Shown: one piece after another, positions 1 through 7,928 of the stretch
How positions within the stretch are numbered: the stretch's first letter is position 1
Layout: each line of letters starts with the position of its first letter
NCBI GenBank assembly: GCA_021847105.1
Contig: JAJZUT010000003.1
Location: 124,001-188,000, forward strand
Direction of reading: 5' to 3'
Length of the DNA stretch: 64,000 bases
From: Pseudomonadota bacterium
GTDB lineage: Bacteria; Pseudomonadota; Gammaproteobacteria; Steroidobacterales; Steroidobacteraceae
The notes under the pieces: model-generated
Told to the model about the DNA's origin: nothing
What the model saw: the letters and a program-made list of their open reading frames with translations, nothing else
Database searches by the model: none
Made by a program: the position numbers and the translations under genes

Positions 1-1
1 G

Positions 2-832
2 CTCGCCCAGCCGGTGCAGGTCATCGCCGTCACCGGCGGTAAGGGAGGCGTCGGCAAGACCAGCGTCTCGGTCAACCTCGCCACGGCGCTCGCGGCACGC
101 AAGCGCGTCGTGCTGCTCGACGGGGACCTGGGGCTCGCCAACGCCGATGTCTTCCTCGGCCTGTCCCCGCGCTACACCCTGGCGCACGTCATCAGCGGCG
201 AGCGCACGCTCGATGAGGTGCTGATTCAGGCGCCACAGGGCTTTCAGGTGGTGCCAGCCGCCTCCGGTGCGGCCGACCTCGCCTGCATGGGTGCAAGCGA
301 ACACCTCGGTCTGGTGCGCGCGTTCAGCTCCCTCGCGGCGCAGATCGAGGTGCTGATCGTCGACACCGCCGCCGGTATCGCGCACAGCGTGCTGCAGTTC
401 GCTCAAGCCGCCCAGCAGGTATTGGTGGTGATCTGCGACGAGCCCGCCTCGCTCACCGACGGCTACGCGCTCATCAAGGTCCTCAGCCGCAATCACGGCG
501 TAGGGCGCTTTCGGGTCCTCGCCAATCGGGTGCGCGGCCCCGGAGCCGGCCGGGAACTGTTCGAGCGCTTCGAGCGGGTCACCACGCGCTTCCTCGACGT
601 CGTACTCGAGTTCGCCGGGGAAATCCCCGAGGACGAATACCTGCAGCGCTCGGTGCGTGAACAGCGTCCAGTCTGTGACGCATATCCCGCAAGCAGTGCC
701 GCCCGGGCATTTAAGAAACTCGCCGACGCGGCCGATAAATGGCCAGTACCGTCCGGTCCGCGCGGCAATATTGAATTCTTCGTGGAGCGGCTGGTACAGC
801 GCGGTCCGGCGAAACTGGCGGTCGTGTCATGA
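2..832 (+). CDS. flhG: FlhG/FleN flagellar number regulator (5' partial)
   Basis: MinD/ParA-like ATPase that limits flagellar number and placement, acting with FlhF and the flagellar master regulator. The deviant Walker A motif GGKGGVGKT lies about 12 residues into the visible frame, followed by the switch-type motif LLDGDLGLANAD and VLIVDTAAGI. The frame is open to the window edge (L-A-Q-P before the first GTG), and FlhG proteins have an N-terminal DQAxxLR activation helix, so the true start lies outside; the GTG at 14 is internal. The last four bases overlap fliA, indicating translational coupling. About 276 residues are visible, near full length. Confidence 0.93.
   Translation, partial: LAQPVQVIAVTGGKGGVGKTSVSVNLATALAARKRVVLLDGDLGLANADVFLGLSPRYTLAHVISGERTLDEVLIQAPQGFQVVPAASGAADLACMGASEHLGLVRAFSSLAAQIEVLIVDTAAGIAHSVLQFAQAAQQVLVVICDEPASLTDGYALIKVLSRNHGVGRFRVLANRVRGPGAGRELFERFERVTTRFLDVVLEFAGEIPEDEYLQRSVREQRPVCDAYPASSAARAFKKLADAADKWPVPSGPRGNIEFFVERLVQRGPAKLAVVS
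712..738 (+). promoter_or_regulatory. Putative sigma28 promoter inside flhG, upstream of fliA
   Basis: The sequence TAAG-N15-GCCGATAA matches the FliA consensus TAAA-N15-GCCGATAA at 11 of 12 positions with exact spacing. It lies about 90 bases before fliA, inside the flhG reading frame, so the match could be coding coincidence. If real, it would allow FliA autoregulation and boost cheYZ-mot expression. Confidence 0.45.
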
Positions 833-1581
833 ACGCTGCCAGCGCCTATGGCGGAGCGCGACGGCTCGGCGTGACGAGCGAGGCTGCCGACCTCGTGACC
901 CGGCACGCGGAACTGGTCAAACGCATCGCCTATCACTTGGCGGGCCGCCTGCCACCGTCCGTGGAGATCGACGATTTGATGCAGGCCGGAATGTTAGGGT
1001 TACTCGAAGCGGCGTCGAACTATGCGGCCGACCGTGGCGCTAGCTTCGAGACCTACGCGGGAATCCGTATCCGTGGCGCAATGATCGATGCGCTGCGCAA
1101 GCTCGACTGGGCGCCGCGCTCGGTGCACCGCAAGGCGCGAGCGGTGGCGGCAGCAGTCCAGCAGATCGAGCGCGATACCGGCCGCGACGCGCGCGACACC
1201 GAGATCGCCGAGCGACTCGGCGTGTCGCTCGAGGAGTACCACACGATTGTGCAGGACGCCGCGAGCTGCCGCCTGGCGGCACTTGATGACTCGGCGGTGA
1301 CGATTGAAGGCGAGGCGGACCCGTTCCTCGAGACCGCCGACGATGAGTTCCGTCAGGCACTGGTCGAGGCCATCGACCGACTGCCGGAACGGGAACGGCT
1401 GGTGATGTCGCTCTATTACAGCGAGGGGCTGAACCTGAAGGAAATCGGCGCGGTACTGAGGGTGACCGAATCGCGTGCCTGCCAATTGCACGGCCAGGCG
1501 CTGGTTCGGTTGAAGGCACGGTTGAGTGAGTGGCGCGACGGCCCGCAGACGGCCGCAACAGCGAGGCGAGGCAGGCAGTGA
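829..1581 (+). CDS. fliA: Flagellar sigma factor sigma28 (FliA)
   Basis: RNA polymerase sigma factor for late flagellar and chemotaxis genes; held inactive by FlgM (also in this window). The 250-residue product has region 2 ([16 protein letters not shown], then [20 protein letters not shown]), the FliA-typical W-x-PR-S-V segment ([11 protein letters not shown]), region 3, and a C-terminal region 4 helix-turn-helix ([20 protein letters not shown]). ATG overlaps the flhG stop (ATGA). The length is normal for FliA. FliA-type promoter sequences are found here before flgM, fliC and the HDOD pair. Confidence 0.97.
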   Translation: MNAASAYGGARRLGVTSEAADLVTRHAELVKRIAYHLAGRLPPSVEIDDLMQAGMLGLLEAASNYAADRGASFETYAGIRIRGAMIDALRKLDWAPRSVHRKARAVAAAVQQIERDTGRDARDTEIAERLGVSLEEYHTIVQDAASCRLAALDDSAVTIEGEADPFLETADDEFRQALVEAIDRLPERERLVMSLYYSEGLNLKEIGAVLRVTESRACQLHGQALVRLKARLSEWRDGPQTAATARRGRQ

Positions 1582-1964
1582 GTAAAGATCTGAAATTTCT
1601 GGTGGTCGATGATTTCTCGACCATGCGGCGCATCATCAAGAACCTCCTCCACGATCTGGGTTATTCGAACGTCACGGAAGCCGACGACGGCAAGACCGCC
1701 CTGCCGATGCTGCAGGCGGGCAACTTCGACTTCCTGATCACCGACTGGAACATGCCCGGCATGCCCGGCCTCGATCTGATCAAGGCGGTGCGTGCCGATG
1801 CTCGCCTCGCCAAGATGCCGGTGCTGATGCTCACCGCTGAAGCCAAGCGCGATCAGATCATCGAGGCGGCCCAGGCGGGGGTGAACGGCTATGTCATCAA
1901 GCCCTTTACTGCCGAGACGCTCAAGGAAAAGCTCGACAAGATTCTGGGCACAGCCGGGAAGTGA
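1578..1964 (+). CDS. cheY: Chemotaxis response regulator CheY
   Basis: Single receiver domain that carries the phosphoryl signal from CheA to the flagellar switch protein FliM. The acidic pair is D11-D12, the phosphoacceptor is D56 in [10 protein letters not shown] (the DWNMP motif of E. coli-type CheY), the switch Thr is in LMLTAEA and the conserved Lys is in VIKPF. The frame is open further upstream, but GTG at 1578 overlaps the fliA stop and gives the normal 128-residue length, so it was preferred to the upstream start. It is followed directly by cheZ. Confidence 0.95.
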   Translation: MSKDLKFLVVDDFSTMRRIIKNLLHDLGYSNVTEADDGKTALPMLQAGNFDFLITDWNMPGMPGLDLIKAVRADARLAKMPVLMLTAEAKRDQIIEAAQAGVNGYVIKPFTAETLKEKLDKILGTAGK

Positions 1965-1971
1965 GACAGCC

Positions 1972-2736
1972 ATGGCGAATGTCTCAGTGTTGAAACGCGA
2001 ATACGGGGCCTGCCTTGAGGCCATGAATGCGGCCTTCCTGCGCGGCGACGAAACGGCGTTCCTGAGCGCGGTGGATCACATCCTGCAGACCCGCACGCCG
2101 AAGATGCTGAGCGAAATCCGCAAGCTCACCGGCGATCTGCAGCAGGCCCTCGACCGCTTCAGCATCGAGTCACGTCTCGCAGACATTGCAGAAAATGAAA
2201 TTCCAGGCGCCCGTGCGCGCCTGACGCACGTCATCAACATGACTGACGAGGCGGCGCACCGCACACTCGATCTGGTCGAGCGCTCCGGACCGCTGGCCGA
2301 GCGCACCGCGCGAGAAGCCGCAGTACTGCTCGAAGGGTTTGATACGTACCGTGCACGACCCGCCGCCGCTGGCTTCGAGGGGGCGGCGCGCGCCGTGGAG
2401 GCCTTCCTGCCGTTGGTGCGCTCGCTCGAAGCATTTCTGCCTGCCGCGCGCGCCGACTCAGAGCAAATCCGGCGCAATCTCGCCGACGTGCTCCTCGCGC
2501 AGGGCTATCAGGATCTGACCGGTCAGATCATCCGCAGCGTCATCAAATTGGTCGAGGAGCTCGAGCATGCGCTCGGGGAACTGACCGCACTCTCTGGCGG
2601 ACGCAGTGAGCTCACCCCGGCTGATAACACCCCCAGCAGTGCCGGCTTCGGGCCGGTAGTCCCCGGAGTCACCAAAGGCGAGGTCGCCTCAGCACAGACC
2701 GACGTGGATGCATTGCTTTCAGGCCTTGGCATGTAG
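1972..2736 (+). CDS. cheZ: CheY-P phosphatase CheZ
   Basis: Dephosphorylates CheY-P to terminate the chemotactic signal. The family signature GYQDLTGQ is present, with D181 and catalytic Q185 (equivalent to E. coli D143 and Q147). Long amphipathic helices flank it, and the C-terminus DVDALLSGLGM is the CheY-docking peptide type. The start was placed at ATG 1972, seven bases after the cheY stop, because upstream codons in the frame lie inside cheY. 254 residues, slightly longer than the E. coli protein. Confidence 0.95.
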   Translation: MANVSVLKREYGACLEAMNAAFLRGDETAFLSAVDHILQTRTPKMLSEIRKLTGDLQQALDRFSIESRLADIAENEIPGARARLTHVINMTDEAAHRTLDLVERSGPLAERTAREAAVLLEGFDTYRARPAAAGFEGAARAVEAFLPLVRSLEAFLPAARADSEQIRRNLADVLLAQGYQDLTGQIIRSVIKLVEELEHALGELTALSGGRSELTPADNTPSSAGFGPVVPGVTKGEVASAQTDVDALLSGLGM

Positions 2737-2745
2737 GGCGCCACG

Positions 2746-3486
2746 ATGGACATCCTGAGCATCATTGGACTGGTGCTCGCCGTCAACGCCGTACTGATTG
2801 GCGCAGTGCTGCGCGGTGCCGGCGTCATGGCACTGCTGTCGCTCGAGGCGCTCGTGGTCGTCGGTGGCGGGACGATTGCCGCGATCTGCGTGCAGACGCC
2901 ACTGCCGGTGATGCGGCGCGCACTCGGCATCTTTCCCTGGGTGATGCGTCCGCCGCCGCGCGACGGACGCGACATCATCGATAAAATCGTGCAATGGAGC
3001 CAGACCGCGCGCAAACAAGGTCTGCTCGGTCTGGAGCCGATCATCGATTCCGAACCGGACGAGTTCACACGCAAGGCGCTGCAGATGGTGGTCGACGGCA
3101 GCGAACCAGAGAACATTAGCAACACGCTATACGTCGATGTCAACATGCGCGAGCACGCTGACATCACTGCCGCCAAGGTATTCGAGAGCGCGGGGACCTA
3201 CTCCCCGACTCTCGGCATCATCGGCGCGGTACTGGGCCTGATGGCGGTGTTGCAAAACCTCACCGATCCGAGCCGTCTAGGGCACGGCATCGCCGCTGCA
3301 TTCACGGCAACCGTGTATGGCATCAGCTTCGCAAACCTGTTCTTCCTGCCGGTGTCGGCCAAACTCAAGGGCATCATTCACCGCCAGACCCAATTCCGCG
3401 AGATGATCATCGACGGCATGCTCGGCATCGCACAGGGCGAGAATCCGCGCGCCATCGAGACGAAGCTGCAGGGCTACCTGCACTAG
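2746..3486 (+). CDS. motC: Flagellar motor stator protein MotC (MotA family)
   Basis: Inner-membrane stator subunit of the MotA/ExbB superfamily; forms the ion channel with MotD. Four hydrophobic segments are visible: two at the N-terminus (about residues 1-20 and 25-45) and two near residues 150-200 (TYSPTLGIIGAVLGLMAVL and AAAFTATVYGISFANLFFLP), with a cytoplasmic loop between. The N-terminal MDILSIIGLVLA resembles Pseudomonas MotC more than enterobacterial MotA. 246 residues, normal. Placed nine bases after cheZ and ten before motD. Confidence 0.9.
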   Translation: MDILSIIGLVLAVNAVLIGAVLRGAGVMALLSLEALVVVGGGTIAAICVQTPLPVMRRALGIFPWVMRPPPRDGRDIIDKIVQWSQTARKQGLLGLEPIIDSEPDEFTRKALQMVVDGSEPENISNTLYVDVNMREHADITAAKVFESAGTYSPTLGIIGAVLGLMAVLQNLTDPSRLGHGIAAAFTATVYGISFANLFFLPVSAKLKGIIHRQTQFREMIIDGMLGIAQGENPRAIETKLQGYLH

Positions 3487-3496
3487 CGACGGCCAC

Positions 3497-4318
3497 ATGC
3501 GCAGAATCCGCCGCCATGAGGAGCACACCAACCACGAGCGCTGGGCCATTCCCTATGGCGACCTGCTGACGCTGCTGCTCGCATTTTTTGTGGTGATGTA
3601 TTCGATCTCTTCGGTCAATGCCGGCAAGTACCGCGTGCTTTCGAACTCGCTCTACGCCGCCTTCCGTGGCCAGCCGCGCAGCCTCGAGCCGATTCAGATC
3701 GGGCACCGGATCGTGCGCCCCGGCGGGGCGAGCGCGCCCACGGCCGCGCCAGCGCCGGTGCTGAAAGCCGCCCCGCCCCAGGCCGCCCCCGTGCGTCCCC
3801 TGAGCACTGCGGTGGTGCACGATCCAACGCTCGGGCGGCTTGCGGCGCATGTCGATCGGGTCATGGCCGCGTTGATGCGCGAGCACATGGTGATGGTGCA
3901 CCGTGAGCCGGGCATGATCGAAGTGCAGTTTCGCACCGACCTCCTCTTTCCCAGCGGTAGCGCCCACCTCTCCTCAAGTGCGACCACGGCAATCGCGCGA
4001 TTGGGAGGCGTGCTCATGCACTACCACAATCCGATACGCGTGGAAGGCTTCACGGACAACGTGCCGATCAGAACGGTTCAGTTTGCATCCAACTGGGAGT
4101 TGTCGGCTGCACGCGCGGGGAGCGTCGTGCATGTGCTCTCCGCACACGGCGTCGCACCGGACCGCCTGGCGGTGATCGGCTTTGGCGACCAGCGGCCGAT
4201 CGCGAGCAATGCCACCGCCGCCGGACGGGAAGCCAATCGGCGCGTCGTCGTGGTGATTCTCTCGAACAAGCTCCACCCGCACGCCGATCCAGCCTGGGTG
4301 CCCCGCGCGGGCGCCTGA
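3497..4318 (+). CDS. motD: Flagellar motor stator protein MotD (MotB family)
   Basis: Peptidoglycan-anchored stator partner of MotC. A single N-terminal membrane segment follows WAIPYGDLLTLLLAFFVVMY; D22 is the ion-carrying aspartate expected just inside the helix. A Pro/Ala-rich linker (about 75-105) leads to a C-terminal OmpA/MotB domain with VEGFTDNVPI, NWELSAARAGSVVHVL and GFGDQRPIASNATAAGREANRRV. 273 residues. The motCD pair between cheZ and DUF2802 resembles the Pseudomonas motCD neighbourhood. Confidence 0.92.
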   Translation: MRRIRRHEEHTNHERWAIPYGDLLTLLLAFFVVMYSISSVNAGKYRVLSNSLYAAFRGQPRSLEPIQIGHRIVRPGGASAPTAAPAPVLKAAPPQAAPVRPLSTAVVHDPTLGRLAAHVDRVMAALMREHMVMVHREPGMIEVQFRTDLLFPSGSAHLSSSATTAIARLGGVLMHYHNPIRVEGFTDNVPIRTVQFASNWELSAARAGSVVHVLSAHGVAPDRLAVIGFGDQRPIASNATAAGREANRRVVVVILSNKLHPHADPAWVPRAGA

Positions 4319-4324
4319 GCCGCC

Positions 4325-4340
4325 TGGCACGGAAGGTGCA
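4325..4340 (+). promoter_or_regulatory. Putative sigma54 promoter upstream of the DUF2802 gene
   Basis: TGGCACG-GAAG-GTGCA matches the RpoN consensus TGGCACG-N4-TTGCW at all specified positions but one, with the GG and GC elements correctly 12 bases apart. Predicted transcription starts near 4351, about 85 bases before the ATG at 4435. It lies in the largest gap of the motor block. Confidence 0.5.
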
Positions 4341-4434
4341 CCGATCGGCAGGTGTCCCCATGGCACCGGCGGGAAACCGTCACGCCGGTCCCAACTGCAG
4401 GTGTTTTGTGACCGACTTCACAGGAGCCACGGCT

Positions 4435-4857
4435 ATGGCCGTCATGAATCTGCCGAACATCGAGTTCTACCTGATCCTCGGACGCGCGGTGTTCCTGGTG
4501 TTCTCCTTTGCCCTCGCGGCGGTGACCTTCACGGCGTGGCGGCGATCAACGCGCGCGCAGACCGAGGAAGTGCTCGCCCAGAATCGCGCACTGCTCGAGC
4601 AGCTCGCGGCGCTCTCGACCCGAATAGAGTCGACCGATCAACGGGTTGCGCAGCTCCACGAGCGGCTGGAACAGCCCGCGGCACGACCGCCAAGCACCCC
4701 GGCGAGCCCCCAGGGCTATCAGATCGCCATCCGCTTGGCGCGCAGCGGCGCGAGTCCGGAGGAACTGGTCTCCGGGTGCGGTCTGACACGCACCGAAGCG
4801 GAGCTTGTGCGTCGGCTGCACGGACCGCCGTTACCGGAACTACGTCAAGCTTCCTAG
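4435..4857 (+). CDS. DUF2802 family membrane-anchored coiled-coil protein
   Basis: A 140-residue protein with one N-terminal membrane helix (about residues 10-35, LILGRAVFLVFSFALAAVTF), a coiled-coil stretch (about 40-85, with QNRALLEQLAALSTRIES) and a C-terminal helix-turn-helix-like segment (IAIRLARSGASPEELVSGCGLT). The DUF2802 family is commonly found in polar flagellar chemotaxis operons next to cheW or motCD; its function is unknown to me. The start at 4435 has CAGGAG upstream, and the frame further upstream has no better start. Confidence 0.75.
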   Translation: MAVMNLPNIEFYLILGRAVFLVFSFALAAVTFTAWRRSTRAQTEEVLAQNRALLEQLAALSTRIESTDQRVAQLHERLEQPAARPPSTPASPQGYQIAIRLARSGASPEELVSGCGLTRTEAELVRRLHGPPLPELRQAS

Positions 4858-4865
4858 CGCTGAAT

Positions 4866-4892
4866 TCAAGCGCTCCCGCGGTCCGCCGATAG
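4866..4892 (+). promoter_or_regulatory. Possible sigma28 promoter before the STAS-cheA-cheW unit
   Basis: TCAA-N15-GCCGATAG has the same -35 core as the fliC promoter here and 7 of 8 bases of the FliA -10 with correct spacing. It ends only 11 bases before the STAS gene ATG, so the transcript leader would be very short and the ribosome site AGGA would overlap the -10. This weakens the call. Confidence 0.3.
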
Positions 4893-4903
4893 GAACCGTG
4901 ACT

Positions 4904-5278
4904 ATGAAACTCAGTTCCCGCTCAAAACCGGCTCGCAAACCGGCGCGCAGCCGCACCCCCCGCGTTGCCGCCGCTCGCCGCGGTCCGAACGCCTCGAGCA
5001 ACGCTCTGATTTTACAAGCCGAATGCACGCTCGCCGAATCGAGCAGTCTGAAGAGCGCCCTGTGCGCTCTGTTACCGAACACCGCCACGGTGACGCTGGA
5101 TGCTGCCGCGGTTGAACGCATCGACACCGCGACCCTGCAGATGCTCGCAGCCTTCGTCAGAGACCGACGGCTCGCCGGTGGCGCCATTGAGTGGCGCTCC
5201 GCCTCGACCGCGCTGCGCGACGCGGCTCGCTTACTTGGCATGGACTCGATGCTTCTGCTCACCGAGGCGGCCTCATGA
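4904..5278 (+). CDS. STAS domain protein upstream of cheA
   Basis: A 124-residue protein with a strongly basic N-terminal tail (about residues 1-30, rich in Arg, Lys and Ser) and a STAS domain (about 33-122): beta strands around TVTLDAAAVERIDTATLQML and GAIEWRSASTALRDAARLLG. STAS domains act in anti-sigma antagonists, MlaB lipid transport and partner switching. No Ser/Thr flanked as in the SpoIIAA phosphosite was identified, though ERIDTATLQ occupies that place. Its end overlaps the cheA start, so it is likely a chemotaxis accessory. Exact role unknown. Confidence 0.75.
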   Translation: MKLSSRSKPARKPARSRTPRVAAARRGPNASSNALILQAECTLAESSSLKSALCALLPNTATVTLDAAAVERIDTATLQMLAAFVRDRRLAGGAIEWRSASTALRDAARLLGMDSMLLLTEAAS

Positions 5279-7359
5279 CAGTCGATCTGTCCCAATTCCA
5301 CGATGCGTTCTTCGAAGAGAGCTTCGAGGCCCTCGACGCCATGGAAGCGGCGCTGCTGAAGCTCGACATCGGGGCGCCGGACCCTGAACTGATCAACACC
5401 ATCTTCCGTGTCGCGCACTCGATCAAGGGTGGTAGTGCCACGTTCGGGTTCACGGAAATCGCCTCGTTCACGCACAGCCTCGAGACGCTGCTCGATGAGC
5501 TGCGCAGCGGCACGATGCCCGTGAGCGAGCAGGTTTCCGACGTGCTGCTGAAGTCGGTCGATGTCATGCGGGCAATGTTGCGTGCTGTGCAGGCCAAACA
5601 GCCGCTCGATGCACAGCGCGTCTCGGATCTGCAGTTCGACCTCGAAGTGATCATCGCGCGCAAGAACCAGCCGGCACCGAGCGCCCCCGTCACGCCGCCC
5701 GCCGCCGCTGCACCCGTTGCACAACCCTGGCTGATCCGCTTCCGCCCGTACCCCGAACTCATCGCGCGCGGCAACGATCCGCTGCGCATGCTGCGCGAGC
5801 TGAATGAGCTCGGCGCCATGCACGCCCAGATCGATGCGCAGAGCCTGCCGCCGCTTGCCGACCTCAACCCGCAGGACTGTCATCTCGCCTGGACGATCGA
5901 GCTCGCTGGCGAAGTCGCCGAAGAGGCAATCCGTCAGGTATTCGACTGGGCCGAGGGTGACTGTGATCTGGACATCGGGCGTCAACCCGAGCCGGCGCTC
6001 GAAGCGGCGGTCGAACCCCCGCCGGCGCCGCCTTCCCCCGCAGCGGAAGTAACGTCCGCCGCGCAACCGGAACCGGCCCATGAAGCGGGCGCGCCGCACG
6101 AAGCTGCCACCGCTCCAGGCAGCCCAGCCGCACGCCCCGAGACGACGACAAAGGCCGAAGCGGCTCCTGGTGCGCATTCGGATTCCGGTTCCATCCGCGT
6201 CAGCGTCGACAAGATCGACGAGCTGATGAACACGGTCGGAGAGCTGGTCATCACCCAGGCGATGCTGAGTCAGCTTGGCGGACAGTTCGACGGACCGCAG
6301 GCCGAGCGGCTGCGCGCCGGACTCGCCCAGCTCGAGCGCAACATGCGCGAGCTGCAGGAAAGCGTCATGCGCGTGCGCATGCTGCCCATCAGCTTCGTCT
6401 TCAGCCGCTTCCCGCGCATGGTGCGGGACCTGGCCCACCGCCTCGGCAAGCAAATTGACCTGAAGCTCACCGGCGAGCAGACCGAACTCGACAAGACGGT
6501 GCTCGAGAAGATTGGTGATCCGCTGGTGCACCTGGTACGTAATTGCGTCGATCACGGGATCGAATCACCCGAGAAGCGTCTCGCCGCCGGCAAGCCTGCC
6601 GCCGGCACTGTTCATCTGGACGCCTCACATCGAGGCGGAAACATCGCGGTTGAGGTCAGCGACGACGGCGGCGGGCTCGACAAGGAGCGCATCCTGGCCA
6701 AGGCGCGCGCACGCGGTCTGGTCGGTCCGAACGATACCCTGTCCGATGCCGAGATCTACGAGCTCATCTTCCTGCCGGGCTTCTCCACAGCCGAGAAGAC
6801 CACTGATGTCTCCGGCCGCGGCGTCGGCATGGATGTCGTGCGCCGAAACGTCAAGTCACTCGGCGGGAAGATCGAGGTCATGAGCGAGCAGGGTCGCGGC
6901 TCACGCTTCATCATCACCCTGCCCCTGACTCTGGCGATCGTCGACGGTCAGTCGGTTGCAGTGGGCAGCGAAACCTACATCGTTCCGCTGATTTCCATCG
7001 TCGAATCGATGCAGCTCAAGAACGGCTCCGTAAGCCGGTTGAGCGGCCAGGGAGAAGTGTTCTCCTTCCGCGGCGACTATCTGCCGATCATCCGCCTGCA
7101 CGAGCTGTTCGGCGTTGAGCCGCACACGCGCGCGCTGCACGAGGGACTTGTCGTGGTCGCGGAAGGCGACGGTCGGCGTGTTGGACTGTTCGTGGATGAT
7201 CTGCTCGGCCAGCAGCAGGTCGTCATCAAGTCACTGGAAACGAATTACGGGCACATCGATGGCATCTCCGGCGCGACCATTCTCGGCGATGGGTCGGTGG
7301 CGCTGATTCTCGATGTTCCCGGTCTGCTTCGTGCCGCTTCGATGCGCATGGCGGCATAG
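5275..7359 (+). CDS. cheA: Chemotaxis histidine kinase CheA
   Basis: Central kinase of the pathway: autophosphorylates and passes phosphate to CheY and CheB. Domains in order: HPt (about 4-105) with H48 in FRVAHSIKGGSATFGF; a CheY-binding-like domain (about 145-235); an Ala/Pro/Glu-rich linker; P3 dimerisation (about 300-365, IDELMNTVGELVITQAMLSQ); HATPase (about 370-545) with N-box HLVRNCVDHGIES, DDGGGLD and GRGVGMDVV; and a CheW-like regulatory domain (about 550-690). ATG at 5275 overlaps the STAS stop and gives 694 residues. The only cheA in the window. Confidence 0.96.
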   Translation: MTVDLSQFHDAFFEESFEALDAMEAALLKLDIGAPDPELINTIFRVAHSIKGGSATFGFTEIASFTHSLETLLDELRSGTMPVSEQVSDVLLKSVDVMRAMLRAVQAKQPLDAQRVSDLQFDLEVIIARKNQPAPSAPVTPPAAAAPVAQPWLIRFRPYPELIARGNDPLRMLRELNELGAMHAQIDAQSLPPLADLNPQDCHLAWTIELAGEVAEEAIRQVFDWAEGDCDLDIGRQPEPALEAAVEPPPAPPSPAAEVTSAAQPEPAHEAGAPHEAATAPGSPAARPETTTKAEAAPGAHSDSGSIRVSVDKIDELMNTVGELVITQAMLSQLGGQFDGPQAERLRAGLAQLERNMRELQESVMRVRMLPISFVFSRFPRMVRDLAHRLGKQIDLKLTGEQTELDKTVLEKIGDPLVHLVRNCVDHGIESPEKRLAAGKPAAGTVHLDASHRGGNIAVEVSDDGGGLDKERILAKARARGLVGPNDTLSDAEIYELIFLPGFSTAEKTTDVSGRGVGMDVVRRNVKSLGGKIEVMSEQGRGSRFIITLPLTLAIVDGQSVAVGSETYIVPLISIVESMQLKNGSVSRLSGQGEVFSFRGDYLPIIRLHELFGVEPHTRALHEGLVVVAEGDGRRVGLFVDDLLGQQQVVIKSLETNYGHIDGISGATILGDGSVALILDVPGLLRAASMRMAA

Positions 7360-7386
7360 GGTCCGTTCGCGCGAGGAGTCTTCGCA

Positions 7387-7917
7387 ATGTCGACAAACAC
7401 AAATGGCAGTCAGCAGCAAAACGGCGAATCTCGCCAGGTGTTGACGTTCGTGCTCGGTGATGAGACCTACGGGGTCGACATCCTGCGTGTACAGGAGATT
7501 CGCGGTTGGTCCGCGGTCACCAAGATTCCGCATGCCCCGCCACATGTTCTCGGCGTGCTCAACCTGCGCGGCTCGATCGTACCGATCGTGGATCTGCGCA
7601 TGCGCTTTGCGCTCGATCGGGCCGAATACACCGCCGTGACGGTCATCATTGTCATGTCGGTAGTCACGCCGGCCGGGCGCAGAGACTTCGGAGTGGTCGT
7701 GGATGGGGTGTCCGACGTCGTCGACGTCAACTCTGCCGAGGTCAAGCCAGCCCCTGAGCTCGGCTCGCGCGGCGCCACGGACTACCTGCTGGGACTGGCG
7801 TCGATCGCCGAACGGATGGTGGTGCTCCTCGACATCGATCGGCTGATCGGCCGCGACCTCAGCAGCATCGCCGGCAACGGCGAGGACGGCGAGGCGCTCA
7901 CTGCCGACGCCGCCTGA
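7387..7917 (+). CDS. cheW: Chemotaxis adaptor CheW
   Basis: Couples chemoreceptors to CheA. A single CheW/SH3-like domain spans about residues 20-160, with FVLGDETYGVDILRVQEIRG, NLRGSIVPIVDLRMRF and VVVDGVSDVVDV, all typical for CheW. 176 residues with a short Ser/Gln/Asn-rich start and an acidic tail. GAGGAG is spaced properly before the ATG. Located 27 bases after cheA and followed by three receptor genes. Confidence 0.95.
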   Translation: MSTNTNGSQQQNGESRQVLTFVLGDETYGVDILRVQEIRGWSAVTKIPHAPPHVLGVLNLRGSIVPIVDLRMRFALDRAEYTAVTVIIVMSVVTPAGRRDFGVVVDGVSDVVDVNSAEVKPAPELGSRGATDYLLGLASIAERMVVLLDIDRLIGRDLSSIAGNGEDGEALTADAA

Positions 7918-7928
7918 GGCGACCGGCA

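Noticed and set aside
1530..1577. Longer N-terminus for the first CheY
   Set aside because: The extra 16 residues lie inside fliA and are not CheY-like; GTG 1578 gives the family length.
4840..6555. Long minus-strand open frame (571 codons) opposite the STAS gene and cheA
   Set aside because: It is antisense to clear cheA domains, low-complexity Arg/Gly-rich, and has no recognisable fold; high GC makes such antisense frames common.
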